Shown here piece after piece: positions 37,880-46,269 of a stretch of 64,000 nucleotides of DNA. Location of the stretch: positions 124,001 through 188,000 of the forward strand of contig NZ_CP011771.1 of the NCBI RefSeq assembly GCF_001028705.1, written 5' to 3'. Numbering within the stretch: position 1 is the stretch's first letter; every line of letters starts with the position of its first letter. This DNA comes from Croceicoccus naphthovorans (lineage in GTDB: Bacteria; Pseudomonadota; Alphaproteobacteria; Sphingomonadales; Sphingomonadaceae). Below the pieces are notes generated by a model. The model did no database searches, was not told where the DNA came from, and saw nothing but the letters and a program-made list of their open reading frames with translations. Position numbers and translations under genes: made by a program.

Positions 37880-38361
37880 GGCTCCGGCCCCCGCTCGACG
37901 AACCACGATTGCCCGAGCTCGAAATCGGGGCTGGCCGATACGACCGGGCCGTCGGGCGCTTCGCTGACATAGGGCGAAACGAGGTCCCTCCGCCGCAGCC
38001 GCAGTCGGCTGAGCCAGGCGGCGGTGCGGCCGCGGGCCTTGAGGATCGTCAGCAGCCAATCCATCGCCTCGGCCATCTCGACCACGCCGCGCCCGGCCAG
38101 GCAATAATAGATCGCCCGCTGGAAATCGTCGCACTGCGTGCTGAGGATACCGGCAAGCTTTGCCCGCCCGCCGGGGGCGGCTTCATGCACGAGAGACACT
38201 GCCTCGCGCAGTTCCCGAACCGACAGATAGGCGTCATCCACGCTGACCCCGATGCACAGCGCCGCGATCGCTCGGCGCACTGGCGGCAGGTTCTCGTCGC
38301 ACGACGCATCGCGCAGGCCGATGTCGAGATCGAAATGGTCGAGGTGGCTGAGAGCGGGCAT
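37873..38361 (-). CDS. Hypothetical protein (162 aa)
   Basis: Convergent with the preceding gene. It contains LPPVRRAIAALCIGVSVDDAYLSVRELREAV and FQRAIYYCLAGRGVVEMAEAMDWLLTIL, a helical pattern without recognised motifs. It ends SWFVERGPEPY. It is the only minus-strand gene in an otherwise plus-strand block. Function unknown. Confidence 0.6.
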   Translation of the reverse strand: MPALSHLDHFDLDIGLRDASCDENLPPVRRAIAALCIGVSVDDAYLSVRELREAVSLVHEAAPGGRAKLAGILSTQCDDFQRAIYYCLAGRGVVEMAEAMDWLLTILKARGRTAAWLSRLRLRRRDLVSPYVSEAPDGPVVSASPDFELGQSWFVERGPEPY

Positions 38362-38420
38362 GGCGAGGTCCTTTCCAAAAGAACGTAGCGTGAACGCTCA
38401 GGCCCCGTCAATCGGACAGC

Positions 38421-38469
38421 GGAGGGGAGGGGGCACTCGGCGGGGGATCAATCTTGAAAGGAAGAGCAC
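38421..38469 (+). promoter_or_regulatory. Purine-rich leader before the DUF3768 gene
   Basis: GGAGGGGAGGGGGCACTCGG at 38421-38440, then a GGAAGAG ribosome binding site before the ATG at 38470. Confidence 0.5.
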
Positions 38470-38877
38470 ATGACTCAGCTTGCCCAATCTACGTCTGTCG
38501 CTGTTGACCACACGGCCGAGATCGCCCGGCTCAACGACGCTGCCCGCGCAGGCTCGCTGCCCACTTCGCGCACTGTGTTCACCCGGACGCTGGCTGACAT
38601 TCTTGCTGGCGACGCCGAGGACCCTGGCGCCCGCCAAGCCAGTCTGATGCTGGGCCAGGCCGCGCTGCGCAGGCTCATTAACGAGACCCCTATCGAGCCG
38701 GGAAACGACCCTCACGGCGAGCGCGATTTTGGTGCGGTCGAGTTTCAGGGGCACAAGATCTTCTGGAAGATCGACGTCTATGCCAACGACGGGACGTTCG
38801 CCTGGGGGTCCGAGACGCCGTGGGACGCGCAGCAAAGCTTCCGGGTGGTCACGATCATGCTGGCGAGCGACTGGTAA
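38470..38877 (+). CDS. DUF3768 family protein
   Basis: A 135-residue protein with the family hallmarks NDPHGERDFGAVEFQGHKIFWKIDVYA and the C-terminal VVTIMLASDW. DUF3768 proteins are small, of unknown function and common on alphaproteobacterial plasmids. The first 60 residues (EIARLNDAARAGSLPTSRTVFTRTLADIL) fit the family N-terminus. A good ribosome binding site precedes the ATG. It is probably co-transcribed with the next gene 4 bases downstream. Confidence 0.85.
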   Translation: MTQLAQSTSVAVDHTAEIARLNDAARAGSLPTSRTVFTRTLADILAGDAEDPGARQASLMLGQAALRRLINETPIEPGNDPHGERDFGAVEFQGHKIFWKIDVYANDGTFAWGSETPWDAQQSFRVVTIMLASDW

Positions 38878-38881
38878 GGCG

Positions 38882-39214
38882 ATGAGCCGGTATTCGTTGA
38901 AGCCTCTGCCGGAGCACTCGGACATCTTCGAGGTTGCGATTGGCTGGGACCCGGGGCTTGATACCTATTTCGTGCAGGTCTTCGGAACTCCGGATGCATC
39001 GTCCGAGCCTGACGTCCGGCTGTGGCGGGGCACGAGCTTTCAGGAGATTGAGACGGTTCGGGAGCTGCTGGCAATTGCAGGTGACTTTGCGGAAATCTCC
39101 GGCGAGCTTTCCGGGCGGCTTACTTCGGACCGCCGAAGCTTCCCGCATGATCCGACCTGGCCAATCACCCGGATTTTTGCCGAGCTAGTGGGTCATCGGG
39201 CACGCCGCGAATAG
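38882..39214 (+). CDS. Hypothetical protein (110 aa)
   Basis: The open frame extends upstream to 38729, but that part overlaps the DUF3768 gene. The ATG at 38882 (MSRYSLKPLPEHSDIFEVAIGWDP) gives 110 residues. WDPGLDTYFVQVFGTPDASSEPDVRLWRG looks like a small beta domain. It ends VGHRARRE. Similar small proteins accompany DUF3768 on plasmids. Function unknown. Confidence 0.65.
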   Translation: MSRYSLKPLPEHSDIFEVAIGWDPGLDTYFVQVFGTPDASSEPDVRLWRGTSFQEIETVRELLAIAGDFAEISGELSGRLTSDRRSFPHDPTWPITRIFAELVGHRARRE

Positions 39215-39269
39215 CCGCCATTTCGAATGTCGGCGGCCGATTTTCAGCTTCTTTTCAACCAACCATCGC

Positions 39270-40077
39270 TTACTTCCACATTGGGCGCTGCTTCCAATTT
39301 GCTGGAAACCCCATCGAAGCCAAATCATTCTCGGGATGCGAATCAATGTGAGCCGCGAAATCCCCGCGCCAAGTGGAATCCGGTGCCACTGTCCTGACCA
39401 CATGGGCGATAAGGCAGGCGCCGTTATAAAGTTTTGCTGGCGCTTGCGTCGCTGTCTGGTCCAGCGTGTCTCGTAGGTCGGCCGGCTTTTGGGCCAGCCG
39501 AGGTGGAATGAGGAACCCGCGGTTCCACAGTCGGCCATGGTGGGCGCAAATGTTCCTGAGGTCGGTAACGTGACGGACTAGCGGTACAAGAATCGTTTCC
39601 GGAAGACCGAGCGGTCGTGCAATTAAATTCCGCAACGAGCGGTCGGTGAGGTTGGAATACCAGCGTGAAAGCTGGCCGAACGACATCATCTCCGCCACCA
39701 TCCAGACGGGCGGAATGGCTGGTACGTCATAGGATTCCCGGTAATGCTTCACATACGTCTCGCGGGAAAAGCCCGTCTCACTCGCCAGTTTCGATAGGTT
39801 CGAATGGAACTCCCGTCGGTCGTCGTACAAGCTAGCATCAAGGTAGCTATGGCCGTCTCCGAGTTGACCGAGGTGATAGGCCCAGCTGCCTCTCAATGCG
39901 ACTTCAACATGTTCGGTGCCGCGCATAACAAGGCGCCGCAAAACTCGGTCGAAATCATATAAGGCTGTTACCCGGTCGAAGGTGGTCCGGTCACGGAACC
40001 TCGGGCCTACATGGCTTTTTGGGTGCTCAAAATAGAGCCAGTATGCGCTTAGGCGATAATAGCTGACATGGCGCAGC
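39270..40077 (-). pseudogene. Abi_2 family abortive-infection protein, C-terminal part (split by IS66)
   Basis: It encodes about 268 residues of an Abi_2/AbiF-like protein. Reading from the IS66 junction it runs LRHVSYYRLSAYWLYFEHP, then FDRVTALYDFDRVLRRLVMRGTEHVEVALRG, and ends WKQRPMWK. It contains the HEPN-like RNA-cleavage motif R-N-x-x-x-H (LRNICAHHGRLWNR). The missing first 37 residues are encoded at 44500-44611, beyond the IS66 insertion. Joining through the 8-bp duplication restores a continuous frame (EYWLRHVSYYRLSAYW). Abi_2 proteins abort infection by cutting or sequestering RNA. As it stands, only a fragment from the ATG at 39941 could be made. Confidence 0.88.
40070..40077. repeat. 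IS66 target duplication, left copy (GGCGCAGC)
   Basis: The 8-mer GGCGCAGC occurs immediately outside both IS66 ends (40070-40077 and 44500-44507). Eight bases is the usual size for IS66. Confidence 0.92.
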
Positions 40078-40103
40078 GTAAGCGTGGCGTGGAGGCCGCG
40101 TTG

Positions 40104-40712
40104 TCAGCGTGATTTTCTTGCTTGAGCGGCTTTTCCGGCGGCGCGTCGTTTGGCGATGGCGCCGATCCTGAGCTTTGCGTCGCGTTCGTCTATCTCGTCA
40201 GGATTGAAGGCTTTGCCGTAGCAGCCCTGGTGCCACTCGGTGGCATCCTTGTGCTCGGGGTGCTTGGGATCGGTGACGGCTTCAAGGAAGGCTTCGAAGC
40301 CGGGCGTGCCGCCGCAGTCTTCGGGCGGAGCGCGGTGTTCGCCCTCAATATATCGCGGATATTTGGTTCCTGCTTCGCCATCCCTGACCGCTTCGACGGT
40401 GACGATGTGCTCCCAGCTGTCGCCCATGTCGTAAGTGTAGAGGAACTGACGGACATCGCGGTCGAGCAGCGCCTTGAGTCTGGTGTTTTTGGCCGCGAAC
40501 AGGCGATCGTCGGGCCAGTCGGGATCGGTCACGCCGTAGCGCCTGTCGCCTGCCTCGAACTCCCAGAGATGATAGTCGAGCCAGCCCATTGCGCCCTGGA
40601 TGACATCGTGGAGCATCTTGAGGTTGGCATCGACCGGAACATCGACCCGCCGCCAGATCGAGGGATCGGTATCGGCAAGCGCGATATGCAGGCGGGCAAT
40701 GGTCTCGCTCAT
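40104..40712 (-). CDS. Plasmid pRiA4b ORF-3-like protein (IS66 passenger)
   Basis: A 202-residue protein from the ATG at 40712, which overlaps the tnpC stop (ATGA). It shows the family pattern: RLHIALADTDPSIWRRVDVP, LHDVIQGAMGWLDYHLWEF, FLYTYDMGDSWEHIVTVE and DCGGTPGFEAFLEAVTDPKHPEH. Such genes are common companions of IS66 elements; their role is unknown. The gene lies inside the IS66 ends, with its stop 26 bases from the left end. Confidence 0.9.
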   Translation of the reverse strand: MSETIARLHIALADTDPSIWRRVDVPVDANLKMLHDVIQGAMGWLDYHLWEFEAGDRRYGVTDPDWPDDRLFAAKNTRLKALLDRDVRQFLYTYDMGDSWEHIVTVEAVRDGEAGTKYPRYIEGEHRAPPEDCGGTPGFEAFLEAVTDPKHPEHKDATEWHQGCYGKAFNPDEIDERDAKLRIGAIAKRRAAGKAAQARKSR

Positions 40713-41685
40713 GCCGCCATGCTGACTGGCGTGACTTCGGCTGTCCAGTTCCATGGCATGAGTTCGTCCCAGCGCGAGGCCGGCCATCCGCTGGCGATCT
40801 TCTCGATCACATCGGCGATGTAGGCTTGCGACTCCAGACCATTGAGCTTGGCGGTCTCGATGACGGAATAGATCGCGGCCGCCCGTTCGCCGCCCGCCTT
40901 CGAACCGGCGAACAGCCAGTTCTTCCGACCAATGGCGATTGAACGCATGGCCCGTTCGGCGATGTTGTTGTCGATCTCGGCACCGCCCTCGTCGAGGAAG
41001 AGGGTGAGCGCCGTCCAGCGCTTGCGGCCATAGGCGAGCGCCTTGGCCATCGCCGACTTGGGCGACAGGCGGTGCAGGGCATCATGGATGGCTACGCGCA
41101 GGCTCTCGATCTGCGGCTTGCTTCGTTCCTGGCGACATCGCCGGCGGACGTCGGGCGGCCTACCGCGTATCTCTTCCTCGATCCGGTAAAGCCTGGCGAT
41201 CCGTTCCAGCAGATCCGTGGTCAGCGGCGTCGGGCTGGTCTGGTGGTTCTCGAATATCTTGCGCCGGAAATGCGCCCAGCAGGCGACTTCCCTGATCCGA
41301 CCGCCCGCATAGAGCTTGTCGTAACCGGCATAGGCGTCGGCCTGAAGAAGACCGGCAAAGTGCTTGAGCTCGGTCTGCGGATGGATGCCGCTGCGATCGG
41401 ACGTGAACCGGTACCAGACCAGAGCCGGACCAGTGGCACCCGATGCGCGATCATCGATGACATAGGTCCACAGCCTTGCCTGCGCGGTCTTGCCCTTGCC
41501 CGGCACCAGCATCGGCACGGGCGTATCGTCGGTGTGTAGCTTGCCGGCCTTGAGGCCCTGTTCACGAATGCGGGCAACAATGGGATCGAGCAGCGCGGCT
41601 GCCTGTCCTGCCCAACCGGCCAGGGTCGAGCGGTCGATACTGACCCCTTGCGCCGCCATCATCTCGGCCTGGCGATAGAGATGCG
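40709..41685 (-). pseudogene. tnpC: IS66 TnpC transposase, C-terminal part
   Basis: It encodes the DDE core and C-terminal domain of the IS66 transposase: MMAAQGVSIDRSTLAGWAGQAAALL, the acidic LHTDDTPVPMLVPG, LQADAYAGYDKLYAGG with the second Asp, and LDEGGAEIDNNIAERAMRSIAIGRKNWLFAGS with the Glu. It is separated from its N-terminal 190 residues (43008-43576) by the IS110-type insertion. It has no start of its own other than in the inserted element, so the transposase should not be made. The stop overlaps the pRiA4b-like gene. Confidence 0.9.
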
Positions 41686-43007
41686 GTGATCGGGCTGAGG
41701 CCTGGATCTGCCGATGAGTTATGTTGGAATTGGTCAACCAGGAGAGAAGCAATGCAATTCTTCGTTGGAGTCGACGTTTCGCTGGAAAGCTCAAGCATCT
41801 GCGTCATTGACGAGCGCGGTGTCGTGATCAAGGAAGGCACGGCTGCCAGTGAACCCGAAGCAATAGGCCGTTTTATCCGCCACCAAGGCCGCAAGGTCGA
41901 GCACGTTGGCTTGGAGACCGGGTCGTTGTCGCAATGGCTTCACGCGGGCCTGGTGCGGCAAGGCTTCAAGGTCTCGGTCATGGAAGCTCGGCATGTACAT
42001 GCGGCGTTCGGCGCGATGCGGGTCAAAACCGACCGCAACGATGCACGTGGTCTCGCGCAGCTGATCCGACTCGGATGGTTCAAGTCCGTGCACGTGAAGG
42101 CGCCGAGCGCCCAAGAAACCCGGGCGCTGCTCAATGCCCGGCAGTTTCTTGTCGATAAAGTCACGGGCATAGAGAACTCGATGCGAGCGAACCTACGGAA
42201 TTTCGGGCTGAAGATGGGCGTGGTGTCCCGGAAGACATGGCCGACGCGAGCACGCGATTTGGCCAGCGGCATCCCAGCGCTGGAGATGTTGGTTGAAGCT
42301 CTGCTCAAAGTGCGCGACGTCCTGCTCCAGGAACTGCGCACGCTGGATCGCAAGCTGCTGGAGACTGCACGCGCCGACCCTATTGTACAGACGCTTATGA
42401 CCGCGCCGGGCGTCGGTGCCATCGTGGCACTGACATACCGGAATGCGATCGATGACCCTAACCGCTTCAAGCGGTCCAAAGATGTAGGTCCGTGGCTGGG
42501 TTTGACGCCGACCCGATATCAGTCCGGGCAGATCGACAGGCGCGGCCACGTGACCAAGGCTGGCGACGGCTCAGTGAGAACAGCATTATACGAGGCGGCA
42601 ACGACGTTGCTCGGCCGCGTCGTGAGATGGTCAGCGCTGAAGAATTGGGGCCTGCGGGTCGCGCGGCGAAGTGGAATGAAGAAGGCCCGCGTCGCTGTGG
42701 CGCGCAAGCTCGCCGTCATCCTCCACAGCATGTGGCGGACACAATCGCCATTTGCCTGGGCCGCCGACAAGGAGGAGGTCTTCGCCTAATTAGAGATACC
42801 GCCTGCCACGGAGCTGGTAGTCGGTGACGAGGTCCCGAGCAGGGACGAAGGTTGATTGAGCACGCATCTGCCGGAGTCGCCTCGAGCACGGGGTAGAGAT
42901 AGTGCCATCCGCCTCCTTAGTTCGCATCATGTGACGGCCTCGCCGATCACGGACAGAAGCATGGCCCTGCTCGTGGATTATGTCGTTGACGAAAACAGCC
43001 CGATCAC
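41686..43007 (+). mobile_element. IS110-family (IS1111-like) insertion sequence
   Basis: About 1.32 kb inserted in IS66 tnpC. The 12-mer GTGATCGGGCTG at 41686-41697 is inverted as CAGCCCGATCAC at 42996-43007, the short (sub)terminal inverted repeats typical of the IS1111 group. No clear target duplication is visible, which is usual for IS110. It has one transposase gene and a 200-base non-coding 3' end. In this family a non-coding region can encode a bridge RNA. Confidence 0.82.
41752..42789 (+). CDS. IS110-family DEDD transposase
   Basis: A 345-residue transposase. The N-terminal RuvC-like DEDD domain has FFVGVDVSLESS (first Asp), VGLETGSLSQWL (Glu) and RVKTDRNDARGLAQLI (the two Asp). The C-terminal transposase_20 domain has LMTAPGVGAIVALTYRNAIDDPNRF followed by GLTPTRYQSGQIDRRGHVTKAG, including the conserved Ser. 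The ATG at 41752 follows AGGAGAG. It appears intact. Confidence 0.95.
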   Translation: MQFFVGVDVSLESSSICVIDERGVVIKEGTAASEPEAIGRFIRHQGRKVEHVGLETGSLSQWLHAGLVRQGFKVSVMEARHVHAAFGAMRVKTDRNDARGLAQLIRLGWFKSVHVKAPSAQETRALLNARQFLVDKVTGIENSMRANLRNFGLKMGVVSRKTWPTRARDLASGIPALEMLVEALLKVRDVLLQELRTLDRKLLETARADPIVQTLMTAPGVGAIVALTYRNAIDDPNRFKRSKDVGPWLGLTPTRYQSGQIDRRGHVTKAGDGSVRTALYEAATTLLGRVVRWSALKNWGLRVARRSGMKKARVAVARKLAVILHSMWRTQSPFAWAADKEEVFA

Positions 43008-43576
43008 AGAAGCGGCAGGTGATGGTCGAACTTGTTCACGACCACATGGGCGAGCGTCGCGAAGCTGGCCTTGCCGCGCGCGACCGCTTTTACCGGGGCG
43101 GACGCCTGGACGATCTTCTCGCAGGACCGGCAGGAATACTTGGGCCGCACGGTGCGGATGACGCGCCACTTCACCGGCGCCACGTCGAGCATCTCGTCGC
43201 TGTCCTCGCCCAGCGGGCGCAGGGCGCCGCCGCAATCGGGGCAGGCGCAGCTTCCCGCTTCCGGTTCGATCCGGCGCTCGCTGCGGTGAAGATGACCGGG
43301 GAACTGACGGATCGGTGTCGCGCGCTGGTTGCCGGTTGCCGATGCCGTTGCGGCAACATCAGCAACAGCGGCTTCGCCTTCCAGTTCCTCAAGCGCCAGT
43401 TCGAGTTGCTCGATCTGGCGGCTGAGCTTCTCCGACGACTGGCCGAATGTCATCCGCTTAAGCTGGGCGAGCTGAAAACGCAGCGTCTCGATCAGCGTAT
43501 CGCGGGCCGCCAGAGCCGCTTCCAGCTCGGCGATCCGGGCATCCTTGTCGATGGGGGAGGAGGCTTGATCCGACAC
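43008..43576 (-). pseudogene. tnpC: IS66 TnpC transposase, N-terminal part
   Basis: About 189 residues from a GTG at 43576. It includes the leucine-zipper-like start (IAELEAALAARDTLIETLRFQLAQL), the FGQSSEKLSRQIEQLEL region, and the zinc-finger CACPDCGGALRPLG...YSCRSCEK. It breaks at VVNKFDHHLPL, where the IS110-type element begins. The expected continuation (YRQAEMM) is found at 41680. Confidence 0.9.
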
Positions 43577-43637
43577 CGTGATCCTTTAGCGAATCGGGTG
43601 GTCCAATGCCAGAAAAACCAACGGAATCCGTGAGCTT

Positions 43638-43985
43638 TTATCCCGCCAGAAGAGGCACAGTCGTCCGCTCGGGCCGACGCCAGTCGATGCCTTCCAGAAG
43701 CATCGAAAGCTGCGCCGAGGTGAGACTGACCTTGCCTGTCTTCGTCACCGGCCACACGAAACGCCCACGATCCATACGCTTCGAAAACAGGCACATGCCC
43801 TGACCATCGTACCACAGCAGCTTGACCAGATCACCGCGCTTGCCCCGAAAGGCGAACAGCGCCCCGCAATGCGGGTTCTCGTGCAGCACTTGCTGCGCCA
43901 ATACTGCCAGACCGTTAAAGCCCTTACGCATGTCGGTCACACCGCAGGCAAGATAAATGCGTGTCGAAGGAGGCAACGGGATCAT
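43638..43985 (-). CDS. tnpB: IS66 TnpB accessory protein
   Basis: A 115-residue IS66 Orf2 protein with MIPLPPSTRIYLACGVTDMRKGFNGLA, then PHCGALFAFRGKRGDLVKLLWYDGQGMCLFSKRM, the hallmark of the family. It starts at the ATG at 43985, overlapping the tnpA stop as ATGA. It ends 61 bases before the tnpC start. The function is required for IS66 transposition but the mechanism is unclear. Confidence 0.94.
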   Translation of the reverse strand: MIPLPPSTRIYLACGVTDMRKGFNGLAVLAQQVLHENPHCGALFAFRGKRGDLVKLLWYDGQGMCLFSKRMDRGRFVWPVTKTGKVSLTSAQLSMLLEGIDWRRPERTTVPLLAG

Positions 43986-44428
43986 TGAGACAGCACGCTG
44001 ATCACCCGCGCCAGCGCATCGGCATCGACTGCAGTGTCCACCGTCAGCTTCACGCCCGAAGGCAGTTCGATCCCGATCTCGCCACCCGCTCGGGCGGGAG
44101 ATGAAACAGCCGGAAGCAAGGGCTCCGATATCTCAACCTCGGCAAAAGCCGGCAATGCCGTCCGCCTCGTTCCCGTCAACTCACCAGACATCGCCAGGCG
44201 CCGCCAGGTGTAGAGTTGCCCGCTGCCGACTTCATGCCGTTCACAGGCCGACCGAACCGAGCCATCCGGTCCGAAGGCGTCCCGCAAAATCGCCAGCTTC
44301 TGCTCCACCGTCCAGCGCCGACGGCCCGACACGCGCCCTACGATCTCGACGCGACCAGTCATACGAGTGCTCATATGACCAGTCGTATGACTGCTCGTTC
44401 CGTCATCGTCGATATCGTCCATCGGCAC
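43982..44428 (-). CDS. tnpA: IS66 TnpA (Orf1) HTH protein
   Basis: A 148-residue protein with a helix-turn-helix of the IS3/IS66 type (RRRWTVEQKLAILRDAFGPDGSVRSACERHEVGSGQLYTWRR). The C-terminal half ends IELPSGVKLTVDTAVDADALARVISVLSQ. The start is GTG at 44428 or ATG at 44422. It overlaps tnpB. In its 5' part the DNA carries CATACGACTGGTCATATGAG-like direct repeats encoding SSHTTGHMSTRMTGR. Confidence 0.9.
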   Translation of the reverse strand: MPMDDIDDDGTSSHTTGHMSTRMTGRVEIVGRVSGRRRWTVEQKLAILRDAFGPDGSVRSACERHEVGSGQLYTWRRLAMSGELTGTRRTALPAFAEVEISEPLLPAVSSPARAGGEIGIELPSGVKLTVDTAVDADALARVISVLSQ

Positions 44429-44499
44429 CGCTCCACAAGAGAGCGGTAATCAGCCTATCCCAACGCCATCATGCAAGGCGGCCTTCACACCACGCTTAC

Positions 44500-44611
44500 G
44501 GCGCAGCCAATACTCGGCACGCTCCTCATCGTCGATATGCATGCCGCTGGCACGAAGATGTTCGATCTGCTGCTGCCAAGTGAGCGCAGGCTTTGTAAAG
44601 GTGCGGGTCAT
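44500..44611 (-). pseudogene. Abi_2 family protein, N-terminal 37 codons (split by IS66)
   Basis: From the ATG at 44611 it reads MTRTFTKPALTWQQQIEHL, RASGMHIDDEERAEYWLR, then the IS66 end. This is a typical Abi_2 N-terminus, and the frame continues at 40077. The first 8 bases (44500-44507) are the right copy of the target duplication GGCGCAGC. Confidence 0.88.
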
Positions 44612-44644
44612 TCTGGCCCGTTTGTGCAACGCATTGGCCAAAAA

Positions 44645-44695
44645 TAAAAGACCCGCCCAGTGTGCATATCCTTGCGGACAGAGGCCGGGCGGGTG
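44645..44695 (-). terminator. Rho-independent terminator-like hairpin (minus strand)
   Basis: On the minus strand ACCCGCCC (44687-44694) pairs with GGGCGGGT (44651-44658), followed by CTTTTATTTTT. It lies upstream of the Abi_2 start and would stop transcription entering from the right, or attenuate the gene. Confidence 0.6.
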
Positions 44696-44736
44696 CGATC
44701 GACACCGACATATGCGCCGATTCCCAACAAATCAAT

Positions 44737-44767
44737 AACCGAAGCTTCGGTTTATCGTTTTTTTGCC
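44737..44767 (+). terminator. Palindrome followed by a T-run (plus strand)
   Basis: AACCGAAGCTTCGGTT (44737-44752) is a perfect palindrome followed by TATCGTTTTTTTG. It could be a weak rho-independent terminator. Confidence 0.4.
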
Positions 44768-44903
44768 GAGACGGCCGATCGGGCCAGATCTTCAATTGAC
44801 CGTCCGGTGACCTGCTATGCGTAGCACAAAATCCGAGCTTGCGCTCGGCTCCGTTTGAGACTCTAAGGTGACGGTCCGCCGCAAGTCGGTCACCTACGCC
44901 GCG

Positions 44904-45128
44904 TCAACGAGTAGGATAAGAACGACAGTGAGAGCAAACGTGCTCCCACTGCCCAAGCCGGAAACGCCAGTAGTCGGTAACCGACACTGACTTCGGCCAG
45001 TTGCATGCGATCCGCATATCAACCTCCAAGGGTCCGGGAAAAAGCCCGGGCTCCGGGTCGCCCCATTGCGCCCAAGTTTGCGGGCCGAGGAGCGATGAAG
45101 GAAGAAGACGGCGGACCGTCGCTGACAA
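44904..45128 (-). CDS. Possible small hypothetical protein (74 aa)
   Basis: This frame reads LEVDMRIACNWPKSVSVTDYWRFRL and ends GQWEHVCSHCRSYPTR. The end is protein-like, with a W-x-x-V-C-S-H-C pattern. No strong ribosome binding site is seen and the first 30 residues look less convincing. The remaining 44,612-45,321 stretch holds only the hairpins listed and no other supported gene. Confidence 0.35.
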   Translation of the reverse strand: MSATVRRLLPSSLLGPQTWAQWGDPEPGLFPGPLEVDMRIACNWPKSVSVTDYWRFRLGQWEHVCSHCRSYPTR

Positions 45129-45321
45129 TATATTGTAGTTACCTGAGTTTCGCTACCCGAATGTATCTACATCATTCAGGTGGAGCGAGAAAAGTTCGAG
45201 TCCGAAGGGCTGCATCCCTTAAACTTAGCGCCCACCCACACTGGTTCATTGTTTGCAGGAACCGGCAGACGCAAGGCTATTGGCAGGGCTTAGGTCTTCC
45301 AGCGTTCGCAGCGAAGGTCGA

Positions 45322-45792
45322 CTAGCGCTTCGTCCGGCGTTGCACAATCGTCTGCGCAAGAATGCGGCGGTTGATCTTACGCTTCCAGTTTAGCTGGGCC
45401 TGCGAGAGAATACGCTTTCGAACAGTCTGCAAGAGGAAGTGATACTCCTTCTCGTTGTACAGGTAGCCCATCCGATAAGCATGTTCGATCAAATCGATAT
45501 TGGCATTTGCGGAGTCGTCCTGGGCAATGCGTTTCAAGCCGTCAAAAAGATTCCCCGTGTCGATCTGAATGAAACGGTTGATGCAGACATTGCCGACGTA
45601 GGTGGTGTTCCCGTTATGACGGTTGCGAATGTAACAATGTTCCTTGATCTCCTGACCGCAGGGGCAATTGTCCCACTCGTCGCTGATCTCAACGGCGACG
45701 AGCTCCCATTCTTGACGGGCGGCCTCGAAGATCTTTGCGACGGATAAAGGGAGGATGTGAGCTTTGAGGTGTTCGAAATTTGGCGATGTCAT
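45322..45792 (-). CDS. Cys-rich zinc-binding-like protein at the end of the ubiquitin-like operon
   Basis: A 156-residue protein. The centre reads WDNCPCGQEIKEHCYIRNRHNG followed by TTYVGNVCINRF, which supplies four Cys and nearby His, suggesting a treble-clef or zinc-ribbon fold. The C-terminal third is basic (RKRILSQAQLNWKRKINRRIL). It starts 43 bases after the DUF6527 gene and is on the same strand, so it is probably the last gene of that operon. A RING-like E3 role would be attractive, but nothing in the sequence proves it. Similar Cys patterns occur in unrelated phage proteins. Confidence 0.7.
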   Translation of the reverse strand: MTSPNFEHLKAHILPLSVAKIFEAARQEWELVAVEISDEWDNCPCGQEIKEHCYIRNRHNGNTTYVGNVCINRFIQIDTGNLFDGLKRIAQDDSANANIDLIEHAYRMGYLYNEKEYHFLLQTVRKRILSQAQLNWKRKINRRILAQTIVQRRTKR

Positions 45793-45834
45793 TGCGCTCC
45801 TACCCTCCCTAAAACCAGACCGTTGGCCGCGGCA

Positions 45835-46269
45835 CTACTTGGCGGCAAGCCAGCGTACGAGGCGAGCGATGATTCCAGGTCGAGAAGCCGGTTCGATTGT
45901 CTGGGGCGATAATGGCGCTTGTGGCGCACTATTGTAATGCCGCTCCTTGCGGTCGCGATCGACGCGACGGCCAAGTTCGACCCGTTCACGCGACCACTTG
46001 TCCGCCCAACGTACGCGCCCGCCATCAAGGATGTAATGCGATTGGCAGGGGAAGCTCCAATTGCCGATGGATGGGCTGACCGAGACGGACTCCCCGTTAA
46101 ACTTCATCGACCAGTCGCGCGGCGAGAACCGCGTGTAGACCTCGCTCCCGCAGCCACAGAAACAACGGTGTGCCGCCGTGCCGAACTCCATCGATACGTA
46201 GAGGATTCCTTCCTCCAGATTATCGGGAAACGCCTTGACGAATTTATGCGCATAGGTGGCACGGCTCAT
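45835..46269 (-). CDS. DUF6527 family protein (ubiquitin-like system component)
   Basis: A 144-residue protein matching the DUF6527 pattern: EGILYVSMEFGTAAHRCFCGCGSEV, TRFSPRDWSMKFNGESVSVSPSIGNW and SFPCQSHYILDGGRVRW. His34, Cys36, Cys38, Cys40, Cys75 and His78 form a likely metal site. Members usually sit next to ubiquitin-like and ThiF-like genes. The start ATG overlaps the stop of the E1/E2-like gene (ATGA at 46266-46269). The last 30 residues (PGIIARLVRWLAAK) could be an amphipathic helix. Its biochemical role is not established. Confidence 0.85.
   Translation of the reverse strand: MSRATYAHKFVKAFPDNLEEGILYVSMEFGTAAHRCFCGCGSEVYTRFSPRDWSMKFNGESVSVSPSIGNWSFPCQSHYILDGGRVRWADKWSRERVELGRRVDRDRKERHYNSAPQAPLSPQTIEPASRPGIIARLVRWLAAK

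Larger units (their letters stand above)
40078..44499 (-). mobile_element. IS66-family element (interrupted by an IS110/IS1111-type element)
   Basis: The ends are GTAAGCGTGGCGTGGAGGCC at the left and, on the complementary strand at the right, GTAAGCGTGGTGTGAAGGCC. Over the first 26 bases they match at 23 positions and show the IS66 signature GTAAGCG. An 8-bp duplication flanks the element. It contains tnpA, tnpB, tnpC and a pRiA4b ORF-3-like gene, all on the minus strand. tnpC is split by a second insertion sequence at 41686-43007, so the element cannot transpose on its own. It sits inside the Abi_2 gene. Confidence 0.93.

Noticed and set aside
44737..45320. Transfer or tRNA gene in the gap after the IS66 insertion
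   Set aside because: No cloverleaf, no CCA, no conserved T-loop GTTCGA context; only palindromes and a weak small frame.
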